From: Roseibium sp.
Lineage (GTDB): Bacteria > Pseudomonadota > Alphaproteobacteria > Rhizobiales > Stappiaceae
Length of the DNA: 64,000 nucleotides
Direction: 5' to 3'
NCBI GenBank assembly: GCA_017643215.1
Contig: JAEPNV010000001.1
Span: 496,001 to 560,000 of the forward strand
Below the pieces are notes generated by a model. The model made no database searches. It worked only from the letters and a program-made list of their open reading frames with translations, and was not told the origin of the DNA. Positions 8,230-17,457 of the stretch are shown here, piece by piece. Within the stretch, counting starts at the first letter, position 1; each line of letters starts with the position of its first letter. Position numbers and translations under genes: made by a program.

Positions 8230-9620
8230 ACGATCCGCGTTCCGAGTGCCCGGTCTTGATCGTCGATGACGATCCGTCCATGCGGGCGGCCTTGCGCCAG
8301 TGGATGGGCCTTGCCGATTTTCACCCCATTGAGGCGGAAACGGCCGCCGGCGCGCTTCAAAAGCTGTCCCCGGCCTTTCCCGGCTGCGTGGTCTCCGATG
8401 TCATGCTGAAAGGCGACGACGGCCTTGCCCTGATGAACCGGATCGCCGAACTGGACGCCGACATTCCGGTCATCTTGATCACCGGACATGGCGATGTGCC
8501 GATGGCCGTGGAGGCGATGCGGGCCGGCGCCTATGATTTTGTCGAAAAGCCGTTTGACCCCGAACACATGGCCGATGTCGTGCGGCGCGCCAGTGAAAAA
8601 CGCCGGCTGGTTCTGGAAAACCGGGCGCTCTCCCGGCGCCTGGCCGATGCGCCGGCTCTGGAAGGCCGCCTTTTGGGAAACAGCCCGCCGATGCAGGCGC
8701 TGCGCGAGCAGCTCTTGCATTTTGCCCGCACGGACGCGGCGGTTCTGGTCATCGGCGAGACCGGGACCGGCAAGGAGGTGATCGCGCAGGCCTTGCACGA
8801 TTTCAGCCCGCGCAAGGACGGACCGTTTGTCGCCATCAACTCCGCCGCGCTTCCCGAGACCATGGTGGAGGCGGAATTGTTCGGCCACGAGGCGGGCGCG
8901 TTCACGGGCGCGGATCGATTCCGGGCCGGACGCATCGAGGCGGCATCGGGCGGCGTTCTGTTCCTCGACGAAATCATCAGCATGCCGATCGCGCTGCAGC
9001 CGAAGCTGCTCCGGGTTCTCCAGGAAAAGCAGGTCGACCGGATTGGCGGGCGTAAGCCGGTGCCGGTGGATATCCGCCTTGTCAGCGCGGCGAACATGGA
9101 TCCGCGCGCGGCGGTTACCGACCGGCGATTGCGTGAGGACCTGTTGTTCCGCCTCAATACGATTGAGATCGTCGTGCCGCCGCTGCGCGAGCGTGGCAGC
9201 GATGTGTTGATGCTGTTCGACACCTTCCTCAATCGCTTCGCGGCCCAATATGCGCTCGACCGGCCGGATTTGACGGGCCGGGACGAGGCGTTTCTACGCA
9301 TTTACGAATGGCCAGGTAACGTGCGTGAACTCCGCAACGCCGCCGAGCGCCTGGTTCTGAACGCGGGCGTCGGCCGCCCGTCGGTCGAGCGTCTGGTCAC
9401 CGGGGCCGAAAGCGCCGGCCGGCCAAGTGCCGGGGGCATGCTCCGGGATCTGATGGACACCTATGAGCGAAGTGTGATCGCCAATGCCTTGAAACGGCAC
9501 AACGGCCGGATCAGCGCGGTGATGGATGAACTGGGCGTGCCCCGACGGACCTTGAACGAGAAGATGACGCGGCTTGGTCTCAGCAGGACGCAGTCCGAGG
9601 GTGCCGATCCCGGCGCGTGA
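8226..9620 (+). CDS. dctD: Sigma-54-dependent response regulator DctD
   Basis: 464 residues with the NtrC-family order. A receiver domain (~8-120) carries phospho-acceptor Asp58 in VVSDVML. The AAA+ domain (~145-375) carries Walker A GETGTGKEV and the sigma-54 contact loop GAFTGA at residues 224-229. The C-terminal Fis-type helix-turn-helix (~415-455) contains NGRISAVMDELGVPRRTLNEKM. When phosphorylated by DctB it should drive sigma-54 transcription. Its probable sites are the two dyads starting at its own stop codon (9620-9670), with the sigma-54 promoter at 9743-9759 in front of the TRAP genes. Confidence 0.93.
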   Translation: MNDPRSECPVLIVDDDPSMRAALRQWMGLADFHPIEAETAAGALQKLSPAFPGCVVSDVMLKGDDGLALMNRIAELDADIPVILITGHGDVPMAVEAMRAGAYDFVEKPFDPEHMADVVRRASEKRRLVLENRALSRRLADAPALEGRLLGNSPPMQALREQLLHFARTDAAVLVIGETGTGKEVIAQALHDFSPRKDGPFVAINSAALPETMVEAELFGHEAGAFTGADRFRAGRIEAASGGVLFLDEIISMPIALQPKLLRVLQEKQVDRIGGRKPVPVDIRLVSAANMDPRAAVTDRRLREDLLFRLNTIEIVVPPLRERGSDVLMLFDTFLNRFAAQYALDRPDLTGRDEAFLRIYEWPGNVRELRNAAERLVLNAGVGRPSVERLVTGAESAGRPSAGGMLRDLMDTYERSVIANALKRHNGRISAVMDELGVPRRTLNEKMTRLGLSRTQSEGADPGA

Positions 9621-9670
9621 GCGGCGGAAACTTGCCGATGGCGGCGGGGCATCGGCGGAAATTTGCCGAT
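9620..9670 (+). promoter_or_regulatory. Tandem upstream activator sites, probably for DctD
   Basis: Two related imperfect dyads lie at 9620-9639 and 9651-9670. Both contain GCGGAAAYTTGCCGAT, where Y is C in the first site and T in the second. Centre-to-centre distance is 31 bp, three helical turns, so they lie on the same DNA face. They sit about 75-125 bp upstream of a sigma-54 promoter, the normal position for NtrC-family enhancer sites. The first site overlaps the dctD stop codon. Confidence 0.65.
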
Positions 9671-9742
9671 CATCGCGCCCGCCGACGGCGATCGCCGGTT
9701 TCCGGCCCCCGGAATTCCGCCCGTTCATCATGCATTGTCTCT

Positions 9743-9759
9743 TTGGCACGGGTCATGCT
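9743..9759 (+). promoter_or_regulatory. Sigma-54 (RpoN) promoter of the dctPQM operon
   Basis: TTGGCACG-GGTC-ATGCT fits the -24/-12 consensus YTGGCACG-N4-TTGCW with one mismatch. The invariant GG (9745-9746) and GC (9757-9758) are 12 bp apart. Predicted transcription start is near 9770, about 80 bp upstream of the dctP start codon. Its neighbourhood (DctD upstream, DctD-type sites, TRAP genes downstream) makes a chance match unlikely. Confidence 0.8.
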
Positions 9760-9850
9760 TAAGTGCCGTCAGCTTGGCGTGTGGGATCCGCGTAAACCGG
9801 AACCGCAGCGCCAGGGCCAACGGAGCAATGAACGATCTGGGAGGATACAT

Positions 9851-10864
9851 ATGCTCACTCGCAAATACGCGGTCACCGCGTCCGCCCTTGTGCTCGGCAT
9901 GGTTTTCGCCACCGAGACATTTGCCGCGGACGTGACGTGGAACGTGTCCCTTTGGGGCAAGAAACGCGCCTTCACCGAACATGTCGAAAAACTCGCCGAA
10001 GAGGTCGCCGCCCGCACCGACGGCAAGTTCGAAATCAAGCTCAACTATGGTGAAGCCCTCTCCAAGTCCCGCGAGAACCTGGACGGCATTTCCTTCGGCG
10101 CGTTTGAAATGGCGCAGTTCTGCGCCTCTTATCATGCCGACAAGAATCCGTCCCTGACGGTTCTGGAACTGCCGTTCCTGGGCGTTGCCGACCTTGAGAC
10201 CGAAGTGAAGGTTTCCAAGGCGCTTTACGACCATCCGGCCGTCCAACAGGACCTTGCGCGCTGGTCCGCCAAGCCGCTGATGCCGTCGCCGATGCCGCAG
10301 TACAACTTCGCCGGCAAGGGCGATGCGCCGGATCAGATCTCCGACTTCGACGGTATGCGCGTTCGCGCGCTCGGTGGCCTCGGCAAGATGATGGAAGCGG
10401 TCGGCGCCGTGCCGACATCGGTAACCGCATCGGAGACTTATCAGGCCATCGATTCCGGCACCGTTCAGGCCGCCGGTTTCGCACCGCACGCGCATTTGGC
10501 CTTCAAGACCATTGAAGTGGCCGACTGGTGGACCAAAAACCTCAATCCGGGAACCGTCCATTGCCCGGTCGTCGTGAACACCGATGCCTATGCCGCGTTG
10601 CCGGACGAGTTCCGCACCGCGCTGGATGAGTCCGTCGGACCGGCGCTCGACCACTATCTGGCGACCTACGCAGCGGTTTACGACAAGTGGTGGCCGGAAC
10701 TGGACAACCGGGGCATCACCCAGGTCGAGTTCTCCGAAGAAGAGCTGGCGGCATTCCGCGAAAAGGCCGGTCCGATCTATGACGCCTGGATCCAGGAGCA
10801 AACCGCCAATGGCCTGCCCGCCCAGGAATTGCTCGACATGGTCCGCTCGGTCATCAACGGCTGA
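9851..10864 (+). CDS. dctP: TRAP transporter substrate-binding protein DctP
   Basis: 337 residues from the ATG at 9851, which follows GGGAGGATACAT. The upstream frame extension has no matching ribosome-binding site and would bury the signal peptide. The Sec signal is residues 1-25 (MLTRKYAVTASALVLGMVFA, cleavage near TFA|AD). The mature protein has the DctP fold, and GMRVRALGG contains the conserved Arg that binds the substrate carboxylate. It captures an organic acid in the periplasm and hands it to DctQM. It is the first gene after the sigma-54 promoter, and DctB/DctD context suggests a C4-dicarboxylate. The exact ligand is not readable from sequence. Confidence 0.9.
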   Translation: MLTRKYAVTASALVLGMVFATETFAADVTWNVSLWGKKRAFTEHVEKLAEEVAARTDGKFEIKLNYGEALSKSRENLDGISFGAFEMAQFCASYHADKNPSLTVLELPFLGVADLETEVKVSKALYDHPAVQQDLARWSAKPLMPSPMPQYNFAGKGDAPDQISDFDGMRVRALGGLGKMMEAVGAVPTSVTASETYQAIDSGTVQAAGFAPHAHLAFKTIEVADWWTKNLNPGTVHCPVVVNTDAYAALPDEFRTALDESVGPALDHYLATYAAVYDKWWPELDNRGITQVEFSEEELAAFREKAGPIYDAWIQEQTANGLPAQELLDMVRSVING

Positions 10865-10939
10865 TCCGGCCTCCGTACGCACGTGATAAGCTCCCCGGCG
10901 TGTTCAGTGCCGGGGAGACCTTTCGGGGGCCTCCACACC

Positions 10940-11584
10940 ATGACACCTCAAGGTATCGCCGGGGATCCGCTTCCGGATCGCTCGAACACCTTTATCAGAT
11001 TCGATGGTGCCCTCGGGCACGTTGAAAACGTCTTCAATCTCGTTGCCGCATTCAGCATTCTGGCATTGATGCTGTTGGCCGTCGGCCAGGTTCTGGGCCG
11101 GTTGTTCTTCAACACGCCGATCCCCGGTTTCATCGACATCACCGAACAGGCCATGGCGATTTTCGCCTTCGCGGGCGTGGCCTATTGCCAGCGGGTCGGC
11201 GGTCATATCCGGATGGAAATCGTCCTTGGCAAACTGTCGGGCCGGCCGCTCTGGATCTGCGAGATGATCGGCGTGAGCCTGGTGGCGTGTGTTGTGGCGC
11301 TGTTGATCTGGGGCTCCTGGTTCCACTTTGACCGGTCGTGGAATTTCGGCGACAGCACGATGGACATCGGCCTGCCGACCTGGCCGTCCAAACTGATCGT
11401 GCCGTTTGCCCTGTCGCTGTTGCTGCTGCGCCTTTTCCTGCAGATCTATGGTTATGCGCGCATGGTGGCCAATCCGCGCCGCGTCCCCGTCGCCGTCCCC
11501 GTCATTCAGGACGTGACGGAAACCGCGCAACACGAGATCGAGGAAGCCTTTGGCGACGACACCGCGACCGGAGGCCAGAAATGA
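10940..11584 (+). CDS. dctQ: TRAP transporter small permease DctQ
   Basis: 214 residues from the ATG at 10940, with four predicted membrane segments (about residues 30-55, 65-85, 100-125 and 145-170). Typical features are FAGVAYCQRVGGHIRMEI in the middle and LLLRLFLQIYGYARM near the end. The frame stays open upstream to 10883, but that extension has no signal or conserved residues. It is the small membrane subunit that pairs with DctM in sodium-driven import. Its stop overlaps the dctM start (ATGA), indicating translational coupling. Confidence 0.88.
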   Translation: MTPQGIAGDPLPDRSNTFIRFDGALGHVENVFNLVAAFSILALMLLAVGQVLGRLFFNTPIPGFIDITEQAMAIFAFAGVAYCQRVGGHIRMEIVLGKLSGRPLWICEMIGVSLVACVVALLIWGSWFHFDRSWNFGDSTMDIGLPTWPSKLIVPFALSLLLLRLFLQIYGYARMVANPRRVPVAVPVIQDVTETAQHEIEEAFGDDTATGGQK

Positions 11585-12951
11585 CCCCGTTCGATGTGGG
11601 CCTGATGATGACGGGCGTGCTGCTCGTTCTCGTGATCTTGGGGATGCGGGTGGCGTTCGCGGCCGCCTTCACCGGCGTGGTGGGCCTGATCATCCACTTT
11701 TCGATGATGCAAGGATTCGAGCGCGGGTTCTTCACCGCGATCAAGATGGCCGGAACCATCCCGCATTCCAAATCCGTGACCTACGCGCTGTCCGTTCTTC
11801 CGACCTTCATCCTGATCGGCTTTCTGGCGTTTTACGCCGGCTTCACCAAACAGCTTTTTGAAGCGGCCAAGCGCTGGCTCGGCTGGATGCCCGGCGGCAT
11901 GGCGGTCGGCACGGTGTTTTCCACTGCCGGCTTTGCCGCCGTGTCCGGCGCGTCGGTGGCGACCGCCGCCGTCTTTGCCCGGGTGGCGATCCCTGAAATG
12001 CTGAATGCCGGCTATTCCAAGCGGCTGTCCGCGGCTGTGGTTGCGGCCGGCGGCACGCTTGCCTCCCTGATCCCGCCCTCCGCGATCCTGGTGATCTACG
12101 CGATCCTGGTCGAACAGTCGGTCGGCAAGCTCTTGATCGCCGGTTTTCTGCCCGGTGTTTTCTCCGCGCTTGTCTATGTCGCGATCATCGTCGGTGTGTC
12201 GACGTTCCGGGGCGATGCGCCGGCCGTCAAGGGCTACACTTGGGGCGAACGGTTCGCCTCCGTGCCGGGGACACTGCCGATCATCGCCGTTATCGCGATT
12301 ATCTTCTGCTCGTTCTTTTTCGGGCTGGCAACGCCGACCGAGGCCGGGTCCCTTGGCGCCTTTGTCGTCCTCTGCGTTGCCTTTGCCAGGGGCATGCGGT
12401 TCGGCCAGCTCTTCCAGGCGCTGCATGAAACCGCCAAGCTGACGGTGATGATCTTCACGTTGATCTGGGGCGTGCTGGTCTATGTGCGGTTTCTCGGTTT
12501 TGCCGGCCTGCCGGAGGCTTTCGAGGCGTTCATCGTCAGCTTGGAAATGTCACCCTGGCTGGTCCTGATCATGATCCTGCTCGCCTATGCGATCCTGGGC
12601 ATGTTCATGGATGCGATCGGCATGCTGATCCTGACCCTGCCGGTGGTTTACCCGGCAGTGATGGCGCTGAATGGCGGGGAAACGGTGTCGGCGGCCGACA
12701 GCGCGTTTGGGCTTTCGGGTGAGGCGTGCGCCATCTGGTTCGGTATTTTGGTGGTGAAGATGGCGGAGCTGTGCCTCATCACGCCGCCGATCGGGCTCAA
12801 CTGTTTCGTGGTGTCCGGTGTCCGGCCCGATATCCCCGTTCAGGACGTCTTTCGTGGCTGCATCCCGTTCTTCATCGCGGATGTGCTCACCATCGGCGGC
12901 CTTCTGGCCTTCCCGTCCATCATCACCTTCCTGCCGTCTTTGATGGGGTAG
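11581..12951 (+). CDS. dctM: TRAP transporter large permease DctM
   Basis: 456 residues, with hydrophobic segments throughout (about 12 membrane spans), the normal size for DctM. Family motifs include GASVATAAVFARVAIPEM in the first half and GLATPTEAGSLGAF in the middle. It forms the sodium-coupled transport channel. Start ATG at 11581 lies inside the dctQ stop. It ends 22 bp from the convergent xseA gene, and no clear hairpin terminator is visible there. Confidence 0.93.
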   Translation: MTPFDVGLMMTGVLLVLVILGMRVAFAAAFTGVVGLIIHFSMMQGFERGFFTAIKMAGTIPHSKSVTYALSVLPTFILIGFLAFYAGFTKQLFEAAKRWLGWMPGGMAVGTVFSTAGFAAVSGASVATAAVFARVAIPEMLNAGYSKRLSAAVVAAGGTLASLIPPSAILVIYAILVEQSVGKLLIAGFLPGVFSALVYVAIIVGVSTFRGDAPAVKGYTWGERFASVPGTLPIIAVIAIIFCSFFFGLATPTEAGSLGAFVVLCVAFARGMRFGQLFQALHETAKLTVMIFTLIWGVLVYVRFLGFAGLPEAFEAFIVSLEMSPWLVLIMILLAYAILGMFMDAIGMLILTLPVVYPAVMALNGGETVSAADSAFGLSGEACAIWFGILVVKMAELCLITPPIGLNCFVVSGVRPDIPVQDVFRGCIPFFIADVLTIGGLLAFPSIITFLPSLMG

Positions 12952-12973
12952 GGTCCGCTCGTGCGGCGCGGTC

Positions 12974-14548
12974 TCAGAAGAGGCTGCCCTGCGATGTCGG
13001 TCCGGATTTGTCTTGCCGGCCTGTTTTGGCCTTCGGCGGCGTCTTCGTCTTTTTGGGCGCCATATCCCCGCCAAGCGCGACCGCGTCGATCGTGCCGTCG
13101 GCAAGTTCGATGGCAAGCCGGGCATTTGGTTCAACACCTGCGGTGGAGCGGACCGGTTGGCCGGTGTCGTCCCGCACAACCGCGTAGCCGCGCGCCAGAA
13201 CCTCCTTGTAGGAGAGCGAGGTCAGCAGCTTTTCCAAGGATTGCAGCTTGGCGCGTTCTTGCAAAAGCCGCCCGCGATGCGCCCGGTCTAGCCGCTCGCC
13301 GAGCGCGCCGGCGCGTTCCCGTCCGAGTGTGGTCTGTTGCGCCAAACGCTCCGGGGTTAGCCGTGTTGTGATCGCGGCGAATGCTTGCCGCTTTTGCGCC
13401 ACTGCGACGACGAGGGCGCGCGCCTGCCGATCGGATAGGGCTTTCAGGTCATGCCGTACACGGGTCGTGCCGCGCGCCAGAAGGAGCGGCGATAGACGGA
13501 CGGACACTTGGCCATAGGCGCTGCGATGGGCGCGGGTGTTGACAATCAGGGCGCGTTCCAGATTGCCGGCCGCCGTGTCGAACCGTTGCCTGGGAAGCGC
13601 CAGCAGATCGCGCGCGGCCGGAAGCGCCGCGCCGGCCGCGCGAAGTTCCGTGCGCCGGTTGGCGACCAGCCGGTTGAGGCCAGACGCCAGGCGCCGTGAC
13701 AAGTCGTCGACCTGGGCCATCAGGTCTGCCTTGACCGGAACGGCGAGTTCTGCCGCCCCCGTCGGCGTCGGCGCGCGGATGTCGGCGGCCAGATCGATCA
13801 AGGTCCAGTCGGTCTCATGGCCGACCGCCGAAATCAGCGGGATCTGGCTGTCGGCCGCCGCCCGCACGACCGCCTCATCGTTAAAACCCCACAGATCCTC
13901 GATGCTGCCGCCGCCGCGGGCGACGATCAAAAGATCCGGCCGGGGCACCGGTCCGCCTGGTGAAAGCGCGTTGAAACCCCTGATGCCGTTGGCGACCTCC
14001 GCCCCCGACGTTTCGCCCTGCACCCGGACCGGCCAGACGACCACATGCAGCGGAAACCGGTCGCTGATCCGGTGCAGGATATCGCGGATTACGGCGCCGG
14101 TCGGCGAGGTGACCACCCCGATCACACGCGGCAAACCGGGCAGGGCTTGCTTGCGGTCTTCGGCAAAAAGGCCCTCTGCGGCCAGTTTCGCCTTGCGCTC
14201 TTCCAACAGCGCCATGAGCGCACCGGCGCCCGCCGGTTCCAGCGCATCAATGACCATCTGGTACTTGGACTGGCCCGGAAAAGTCGTGATCTTGCCGGTG
14301 GCGATCACTTCCAGGCCCTGTTCGGGCTGGATTTTCAGTTTCGACGCAACGCCCCGCCAGATCACGCCGGACAGAACCGCGCGGTCATCCTTCAGGTCGA
14401 GGTAAACATGCCCCGAGCCCGGGCGCGAAATCCGGCCGAGTTCGCCGCGCACCCGGACATAGCCGAAGGTGTCTTCCATCGTTCGCTTGATGGAAAAGGA
14501 GATTTCGGAGACCGAGAATTCGGCGATGTTGGAGGGCGTGTCGGCCAA
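12974..14548 (-). CDS. xseA: Exodeoxyribonuclease VII large subunit XseA
   Basis: 524 residues from a TTG at 14548, preceded by AGGAAAGGG nine bases upstream. A longer reading from the TTG at 14569 would put that ribosome-binding site inside the gene. The N-terminal OB-fold ([27 protein letters not shown]) is followed by the catalytic domain ([46 protein letters not shown]) and a long coiled-coil tail ending in a basic, Lys-rich segment. With XseB it degrades single-stranded DNA to oligonucleotides. XseB is not in the window. Confidence 0.93.
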   Translation of the reverse strand: MADTPSNIAEFSVSEISFSIKRTMEDTFGYVRVRGELGRISRPGSGHVYLDLKDDRAVLSGVIWRGVASKLKIQPEQGLEVIATGKITTFPGQSKYQMVIDALEPAGAGALMALLEERKAKLAAEGLFAEDRKQALPGLPRVIGVVTSPTGAVIRDILHRISDRFPLHVVVWPVRVQGETSGAEVANGIRGFNALSPGGPVPRPDLLIVARGGGSIEDLWGFNDEAVVRAAADSQIPLISAVGHETDWTLIDLAADIRAPTPTGAAELAVPVKADLMAQVDDLSRRLASGLNRLVANRRTELRAAGAALPAARDLLALPRQRFDTAAGNLERALIVNTRAHRSAYGQVSVRLSPLLLARGTTRVRHDLKALSDRQARALVVAVAQKRQAFAAITTRLTPERLAQQTTLGRERAGALGERLDRAHRGRLLQERAKLQSLEKLLTSLSYKEVLARGYAVVRDDTGQPVRSTAGVEPNARLAIELADGTIDAVALGGDMAPKKTKTPPKAKTGRQDKSGPTSQGSLF

Positions 14549-14701
14549 GCGGTGATTCCCTTTCCTCAATGCCCACCCTGGCGCCGGTCAGATGCCGGGT
14601 CAAGGCGGCGTGCCGGCCGGTGTGGCGATAGACGGGGACAGTCTTCGGCCACCAAACGAAGGCCATTGAATTGCCGCACTGGACCCGCCTAACTTGGCGC
14701 C

Positions 14702-15460
14702 ATGCCCCGTTACGAGTTCACCCTGCCGCGCCTTTTTCTCAGACACATCCTGGCGGACGGCGCACGGATCGAAGCCGACCGGAGCCAGGCCAATTACCTG
14801 CTCAATGTCATGCGCTTGGCCGATGGCGATGCCGTTCTGGTGTTCAATGGCAAGGACGGCGAATGGCTTGCCAAGATCCTTGTCACCGGCCGCAAGGCGT
14901 GCACGCTGGTACTTGTCGAGCAGACACGTCCCCAAACAGCCGCGAATGACCTCGATTATTTGTTTGCGCCGCTCAAGCACGCCCGGCTCGACTACATGGT
15001 GCAAAAGGCCGTCGAGATGGGCGCCGGACGGCTGCAGCCGGTGATGACCCAGCACACCCAGGCGAGCCGGGTCAATCTGGAGCGCATGGAAGCCAATGTG
15101 ATCGAGGCGGCCGAGCAATGCGGTGTCATCAGCGTGCCGGAGGTGCTTGAGACGATCCCGCTGAAGACGCTGCTTAAAACGTGGCCTGCAGATCATCCGG
15201 GCCGCCGGCTGCTGTTTTGTGACGAGGGATCGGAGACACACAATCCGCTTGTGCCGCTCGCAGATCTTGCCGAACAAGAGCCGGGACCGCTCGCCGTTCT
15301 GATCGGACCCGAGGGCGGATTTTCCGAAGAGGAGCGCGAACTCTTAAACACGCAGGATTTCGTCACCGTGATTCCGCTTGGACCCCGGATCCTCAGAGCC
15401 GATACTGCGGCCGTTGCGGCACTGGCGGTCGTTCAGGCAACGCTTGGAGATTGGGCGTAG
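14702..15460 (+). CDS. rsmE: 16S rRNA (uracil1498-N3)-methyltransferase RsmE
   Basis: 252 residues. An N-terminal PUA-like domain ([24 protein letters not shown]) leads into the SPOUT knot with the SAM-binding motifs [13 protein letters not shown] and [16 protein letters not shown]. It methylates U1498 in the 30S decoding region. The same gene often neighbours gshA in alphaproteobacteria. Here a cyclase gene lies between them, starting four bases after this stop codon. Confidence 0.94.
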   Translation: MPRYEFTLPRLFLRHILADGARIEADRSQANYLLNVMRLADGDAVLVFNGKDGEWLAKILVTGRKACTLVLVEQTRPQTAANDLDYLFAPLKHARLDYMVQKAVEMGAGRLQPVMTQHTQASRVNLERMEANVIEAAEQCGVISVPEVLETIPLKTLLKTWPADHPGRRLLFCDEGSETHNPLVPLADLAEQEPGPLAVLIGPEGGFSEEERELLNTQDFVTVIPLGPRILRADTAAVAALAVVQATLGDWA

Positions 15461-15464
15461 ATCG

Positions 15465-17207
15465 ATGGCGCAGGAGGTCATTCCCCCCGGGCACCCATTG
15501 CCACCCGCTGTCGAGAACATGGACGGCGAACCGCGTCCTGCGGCCCCCCGACGCCGGTTTCGCATTTCCGTTGGTGTCGCGCTCGGGCTGGTGTTTTCCA
15601 GCGTTCTCGTTGTCTTTTCCGGTGCGCTGATCGCCTATATGGCCGCGGCGGACCGCCGGATCACCGTACGCCTTCTCGATGAACGCTCCGCGATCACGGT
15701 CGCCGGCTATCTGCAACAGGTCGACCGGTTTTTTCGCGAACAAACCCTGCTTTTGACAACGGTCAAGGTTTCGCTGTCAGAGGAGGCCGGTTCGCTGACG
15801 GTATCCGCGCTCGAAAACCGGTTTGCTCATCTGTTGCCTGCCGGCGCGGCCTTTACGCTGTCTGAGCCCGGGGAAGCGCCGGGATCTCCTGCGGTAAATG
15901 AAGTGGCCTGGACACCGTTTGCCTTTGAACCGGAACGGCGGCTGGCGGCGCTGCAAGGGCAGATCGGTCTTGCGGGCGGGCAGACCCTGGCGGCGGTGTA
16001 TCCGCGTGCCGTGTTTCAGGACCTGATCGATGCCGCCGGCCCGCAAGAGGGGCACCGGGCCGTGCTGTTTCAATCACGGGAACAGGTCGTGGCCGTCCAG
16101 GGCAGCAATCCGTCGGCCTTTGCTCCTGGCGCGGACGTGCCATTGCCGTCCCCCGGTCACTATACCGGCGATCCGCTGTCCGCTGTCTGGACCGACGCGC
16201 CGCAGGTGCGCCAAATGGGCGGTCAGGTTCCCGGCCGGCTGTTCCCCTATCCCGGCGGCATGTACACGCTGGTTTATGACGAGATCGGCGACGGCCCCGC
16301 AAAGGGTTGGATAGTCGGCGCGCTTTACCGGGCCGATGCGTTCGGCGCCGCGCTCGACCAGTCACGGCTCGTATTGTATGTCGCTGCCGCCGCGCTGATC
16401 GCCGGTGCGGTCGTGTCCTATTTTCTCGGCCGGATGGTTGGCCGGCCGTTGAACCGCTTGGCGTCGGCTTCGGTCAGTTTGAAGAACCTTGACTTTGCTG
16501 CGGTCTCGCCGTTGGAGCGCTCGCGGCTGTCGGAGCTCGACGAGGTCAACACGGCCTTCAACGGGTCCATTGGCGCCTTGCACGCCTTTTCCCGCTACGT
16601 GCCGCGTCAGCTTGTCCAGCGCCTTGTCGCGGAGGACATGGCCGGAAAAAGCCAGATCGAGACCCGTCAGATGACGATTGTGTTCACCGATCTTGCCGGT
16701 TTCACAAATCTCGCGTCGCACATGTCCGCCAAGGACACGGCGGCGTTTCTCGGCCAGTATTTCGAGATCGTCTCGGAGGCGGTAGCGGCCCAAAACGGCA
16801 CGATCGACAAGTTCCTGGGCGATGGTGTGATGGCGTTCTGGGGCGCGCCATCGCATCAACCGGACCACGCCGTAAAGGCGATGGCTTGCGTGAAGGCGCT
16901 GGCCGAGGTGATCGAACGCTTGCCGGATCACCATATGCGGGTCCGGATCGGGATCCATACCGGCGAGGTCGTGGTCGGCAACATCGGATCAAGCGACCGG
17001 GTGAACTACACCGTGATCGGCGATGCGGTGAACATCGCCGCGCGCCTGCAGGAATACGGCAAACAAATCGATGCGACCGCCAGGACCATGATCCTGGCAA
17101 GCGGCGACACCATCGCAAGGCTCCCCGAGCCGGTTCCTTCCGAACATGTGGGCGCGGTCACCTTGCGCGGGCGCGACGATCCAATCGATGTTTTCCGGGT
17201 GTCTTGA
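15465..17207 (+). CDS. Membrane class III adenylate/guanylate cyclase
   Basis: 580 residues from the ATG at 15465. TM1 is at ~30-55 (VALGLVFSSVLVVFSGALIAYMA), followed by an extracytoplasmic region of ~250 residues. TM2 is at ~305-325, then a HAMP-like linker, then a class III cyclase domain (~405-580) beginning MTIVFTDLAGFT. Metal-binding Asp is present in VFTDLAG and again in DKFLGDGVMAFWGAP, and IGIHTGEVVVGNIG and YTVIGDAVNIAARLQ follow. It should make cAMP from ATP in response to an external cue; guanylate cyclase activity cannot be excluded. Four bases separate it from rsmE, so they are probably co-transcribed. Confidence 0.88.
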   Translation: MAQEVIPPGHPLPPAVENMDGEPRPAAPRRRFRISVGVALGLVFSSVLVVFSGALIAYMAAADRRITVRLLDERSAITVAGYLQQVDRFFREQTLLLTTVKVSLSEEAGSLTVSALENRFAHLLPAGAAFTLSEPGEAPGSPAVNEVAWTPFAFEPERRLAALQGQIGLAGGQTLAAVYPRAVFQDLIDAAGPQEGHRAVLFQSREQVVAVQGSNPSAFAPGADVPLPSPGHYTGDPLSAVWTDAPQVRQMGGQVPGRLFPYPGGMYTLVYDEIGDGPAKGWIVGALYRADAFGAALDQSRLVLYVAAAALIAGAVVSYFLGRMVGRPLNRLASASVSLKNLDFAAVSPLERSRLSELDEVNTAFNGSIGALHAFSRYVPRQLVQRLVAEDMAGKSQIETRQMTIVFTDLAGFTNLASHMSAKDTAAFLGQYFEIVSEAVAAQNGTIDKFLGDGVMAFWGAPSHQPDHAVKAMACVKALAEVIERLPDHHMRVRIGIHTGEVVVGNIGSSDRVNYTVIGDAVNIAARLQEYGKQIDATARTMILASGDTIARLPEPVPSEHVGAVTLRGRDDPIDVFRVS

Positions 17208-17285
17208 AAGTTCGCCCGTTTGCCCCTGAAACGTCCTTGGCCGGTCCGGGACCAAGCGCTGTCATAAAAAACAGGCTGGCAATTT

Positions 17286-17299
17286 GGACCGAACGGTCC
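17286..17299. promoter_or_regulatory. TetR-operator-like palindrome upstream of gshA
   Basis: GGACCG-AA-CGGTCC forms two 6-bp arms with a 2-bp spacer. The ACCG-N2-CGGT core is common in operators of TetR-family repressors. It lies about 160 bp upstream of the gshA start and 80 bp after the cyclase stop. No TetR gene is in the window, so the binding protein, if any, is elsewhere. Confidence 0.3.
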
Positions 17300-17457
17300 T
17301 AAATGGCAGTTCGGTTCGCTCGACCAACGGGAGCCGGCCGGACCACATCGGTCGTGGTCGTAAGTGCGGTGTACGAAACGGGCGCCCGAGATCGCGTTGT
17401 GCGGACCGGTCGGCCTATGTATGGTGCGCGCCGCCTGATGAATTAAGGACGTCCTAT

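Noticed and set aside
7374..9248. 624-codon minus-strand ORF
   Set aside because: Antisense to dctB/dctD, low-complexity Arg/Gln-rich product without domains.
17303..17446. 47-codon ORF ending 11 bp before gshA, possible leader peptide
   Set aside because: No ribosome-binding site, no Cys or other regulatory codon run, Arg-rich shadow-like product.
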